DNA of 12,767 nucleotides from positions 1 to 12,767 of the forward strand of contig JAJXYW010000203.1 in NCBI GenBank assembly GCA_021780415.1, written 5' to 3'. The notes beneath the pieces were generated by a model. The model was not told the origin of the DNA. It saw only the letters and a list, made by a program, of their open reading frames with translations, and searched no databases. Made by a program: the position numbers and the translations under genes. Position 1 is the stretch's first letter; each line of letters opens with the position of its first letter. Below, one piece after another: positions 11,506 to 12,767 of this stretch. This stretch comes from Acidobacteriota bacterium. Its GTDB lineage: Bacteria > Acidobacteriota > Terriglobia > Terriglobales > Acidobacteriaceae.

Positions 11506-12767
11506 TTATTTGTGGACGAAGGTGATGTGCCAGATGGAGCGGCTGCCGTCGTCGGCGACGTAGAGGCTGCCGTCGCTGGCGATGGTGAGGCCGGCGGGAC
11601 GGCCCCAGACCTGGCCGTCGGAGGTGACGAAGCCGGTGAGGAAGTCGTCGTACTCGCCGGTGGCATGGCCGCCGACGATGGGGAGGGTGATGACTTCGTA
11701 GCCGATGCGGCGGGTGCCGGAGGAGCTGCCATGCTCGGCGGCGAAGGCGACGCCGTTGTACTGGGGGGGGAAGGCGTTGGGCATGTGGGCAGCGGTGGCC
11801 GGGTCGGGGTAGAAGGTCATCTCGAAGGAGGCCATGCGGGGCTGGAGGAGGACGTCGGGGGTGTGGATGCGGCTGGCGAGATCGACGTGGCTGCAGGCTT
11901 CGGCCTGGGCGGCCGTGAGGGGCTGGGCGAGTCCGGGGTTGGGGCCGGTGCCGTTGGCGCAGGGGAGGTCGAGGCGGGTATCCTGATGGCCGCCGATGGA
12001 GTACCAGGGCCAGCCGAAGAAGCTGCCCCAGGGAACGCTGGTGATGTAGTCGGGGACGGGCGGGTGGGGAGAATGATCGAGGGGGGAGGGGCGGTCGAGG
12101 GCGGTGGTGGAACACCAGAGGGAGCCGCTGGAGGGCTCGATGGCTTCGCCGACGCAGTTGTGGAGGCCGGAGGCATAGATCTGGATGGACTTGCCGTCGG
12201 GGGTGACCTGGAGGATGGTGGCGCGGCGGAACTCGCGGGGATGGGTGTCGGGGTTGTGGAGGCTGGAGCCGGAGCCGACGGAGACGAGGAGATATTTGCC
12301 GTCGCGGGTGAAGACGATGTCGTGGGTCCAGCGGTCGCTGCCCTTGAGGGTGTGGCCGCCGGGGAGGGTGGCGAGGATGATCTGGGGCGGGAAGGCGGCG
12401 TGGAGGTCGCCGGAGTGGTAGGCGAAGCGGATGACGGAGGAGGCGGTGGCGACGTAGACCCACTGGGGGTTGGGGCCGGAGGGGTAGAGGGCGATGCCGA
12501 AGGGGTGGTCGAGGCCGGTGGCGAAGGGCTGGATGACGGCGGCCTTGCCGCTGGGTGCAACGCCGCGGAGGAGGTAGAGCGTGCCGGCTCCGGTGTCGGA
12601 TAGGAGGAGGTCGCCGTTGGGGGCGGTGAGGAGGAAGCGGGGGAGGCGGAAGGTGGCGTCGCCGCCGGCGTAGAGGGTGACGTCGAAGCCGGCGGGGGCG
12701 ATGGGCCAGGCGGTGAGGGGGCGTGGGATGAGATGCGTGGCGGTGGCGGGCTGGGGGGGCTGGGGTG
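11506..12767 (-). CDS. PQQ-dependent sugar (L-sorbosone-type) dehydrogenase, 5' partial
   Basis: These are beta-propeller oxidoreductases of the soluble glucose/sorbosone dehydrogenase superfamily, normally periplasmic. About 419 C-terminal residues are visible; the frame stays open without a stop to the right edge, so the start is outside the window and the Met near 11835 is internal. A Pro/Gln-rich stretch at the right edge (PQPPQPATATH) leads into APAGFDVTLYAGGDATFRLP and NGDLLLSDTGAGTLYLLRG. These are followed by HPFGIALYP, WVYVATASSVIRF, THDIVFTRDGKYLLVSVGSGS, ILQVTPDGKSIQIYASGLHN with CVGEAIEPSSGSLWC, FFGWPWYSIGG, and near the C-terminus GQVWGRPAGLTIASDGSLYV and ADDGSRSIWHITF. The repeated DG-L-V-D blade pattern and the GLHNCVG and FGWPWYxIGG motifs are typical of this family. 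Substrate and cofactor use are inferred from the family only. It ends 22 bp from the ~30-bp tandem array. Confidence 0.88.
   Translation of the reverse strand, partial: PQPPQPATATHLIPRPLTAWPIAPAGFDVTLYAGGDATFRLPRFLLTAPNGDLLLSDTGAGTLYLLRGVAPSGKAAVIQPFATGLDHPFGIALYPSGPNPQWVYVATASSVIRFAYHSGDLHAAFPPQIILATLPGGHTLKGSDRWTHDIVFTRDGKYLLVSVGSGSSLHNPDTHPREFRRATILQVTPDGKSIQIYASGLHNCVGEAIEPSSGSLWCSTTALDRPSPLDHSPHPPVPDYITSVPWGSFFGWPWYSIGGHQDTRLDLPCANGTGPNPGLAQPLTAAQAEACSHVDLASRIHTPDVLLQPRMASFEMTFYPDPATAAHMPNAFPPQYNGVAFAAEHGSSSGTRRIGYEVITLPIVGGHATGEYDDFLTGFVTSDGQVWGRPAGLTIASDGSLYVADDGSRSIWHITFVHK

Noticed and set aside
11273..12463. 396-residue minus-strand frame rich in Arg, Pro and His
   Set aside because: It is a shifted frame of the dehydrogenase gene that continues through repeat copy C; the LSSRPKPNGLIVWRSGETCS-like stretch is just the translated repeat.
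11491..12603. 370-residue plus-strand frame rich in Gly, Val, Asp and Glu
   Set aside because: It is the exact codon-for-codon complement of the dehydrogenase gene, whose translation shows clear beta-propeller motifs; the Gly/Val/Glu composition is typical of a shadow frame.

Overview
The window looks like chromosomal housekeeping and accessory DNA from a GC-rich Gram-negative bacterium. The best guess is an acidobacterium of the Terriglobus/Granulicella/Edaphobacter kind. The reasons are outer-membrane and lipoprotein genes, a MqnC (futalosine menaquinone pathway) homologue, a plant CslA/CslC-like family 2 glycosyltransferase, an M23 peptidase of the type common in that group, and dispersed intergenic palindromic repeats. 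The taxonomic call is inference. I see no rRNA, tRNA, CRISPR array, transposase, integrase or phage gene.

Layout. Positions 1-407 hold the 3' end of guaA, followed by a small two-helix membrane protein (484-693). That gene meets a leftward yggS-yggU pair tail to tail (690-1712). yggS has a good sigma70-type promoter whose -35 lies at 1755-1760. A divergent gene (1965-3086) encodes an outer-membrane beta-barrel protein with a Cys-flanked Gly/Tyr repeat and ends in a strong hairpin terminator. From 7641 down to 3226 runs a leftward gene set: thiL, an uncharacterised gene coupled to it by an ATGA overlap, a MqnC-like gene that has lost the radical-SAM cysteine motif, and the glycosyltransferase. 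A rightward membrane-anchored M23 peptidase (7932-8936) follows. Then come a leftward sugar-binding lipoprotein without visible transporter partners (9116-10108), a leftward exported thioredoxin-fold/ATP10-like protein (10451-10969), a gene-free repeat-rich stretch (10970-11505), and the 3' part of a leftward PQQ-type sugar (sorbosone-like) dehydrogenase that runs off the right edge.

The most unusual gene is the MqnC-like one at 4983-5924. Its scaffold and C-terminal MqnC signatures are intact. The CxxxCxxC loop is deleted in frame, the GG and GGGAEIL-type SAM/substrate segments are replaced, and only two cysteines remain in the whole protein. It reads as a maintained pseudoenzyme or a repurposed barrel. 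The second notable layer is repetitive DNA. A ~77-bp palindromic element occurs three times (5956, 10304, 11325), and one copy runs into a degenerate ~30-bp tandem array. Hexamer (AAAGGC x10, AACGGC x3) and heptamer (TAGCTTC) microsatellites lie just upstream of it.

Coding density is high, and most open frames opposite the leftward genes are shadows produced by G/C-rich third codon positions.
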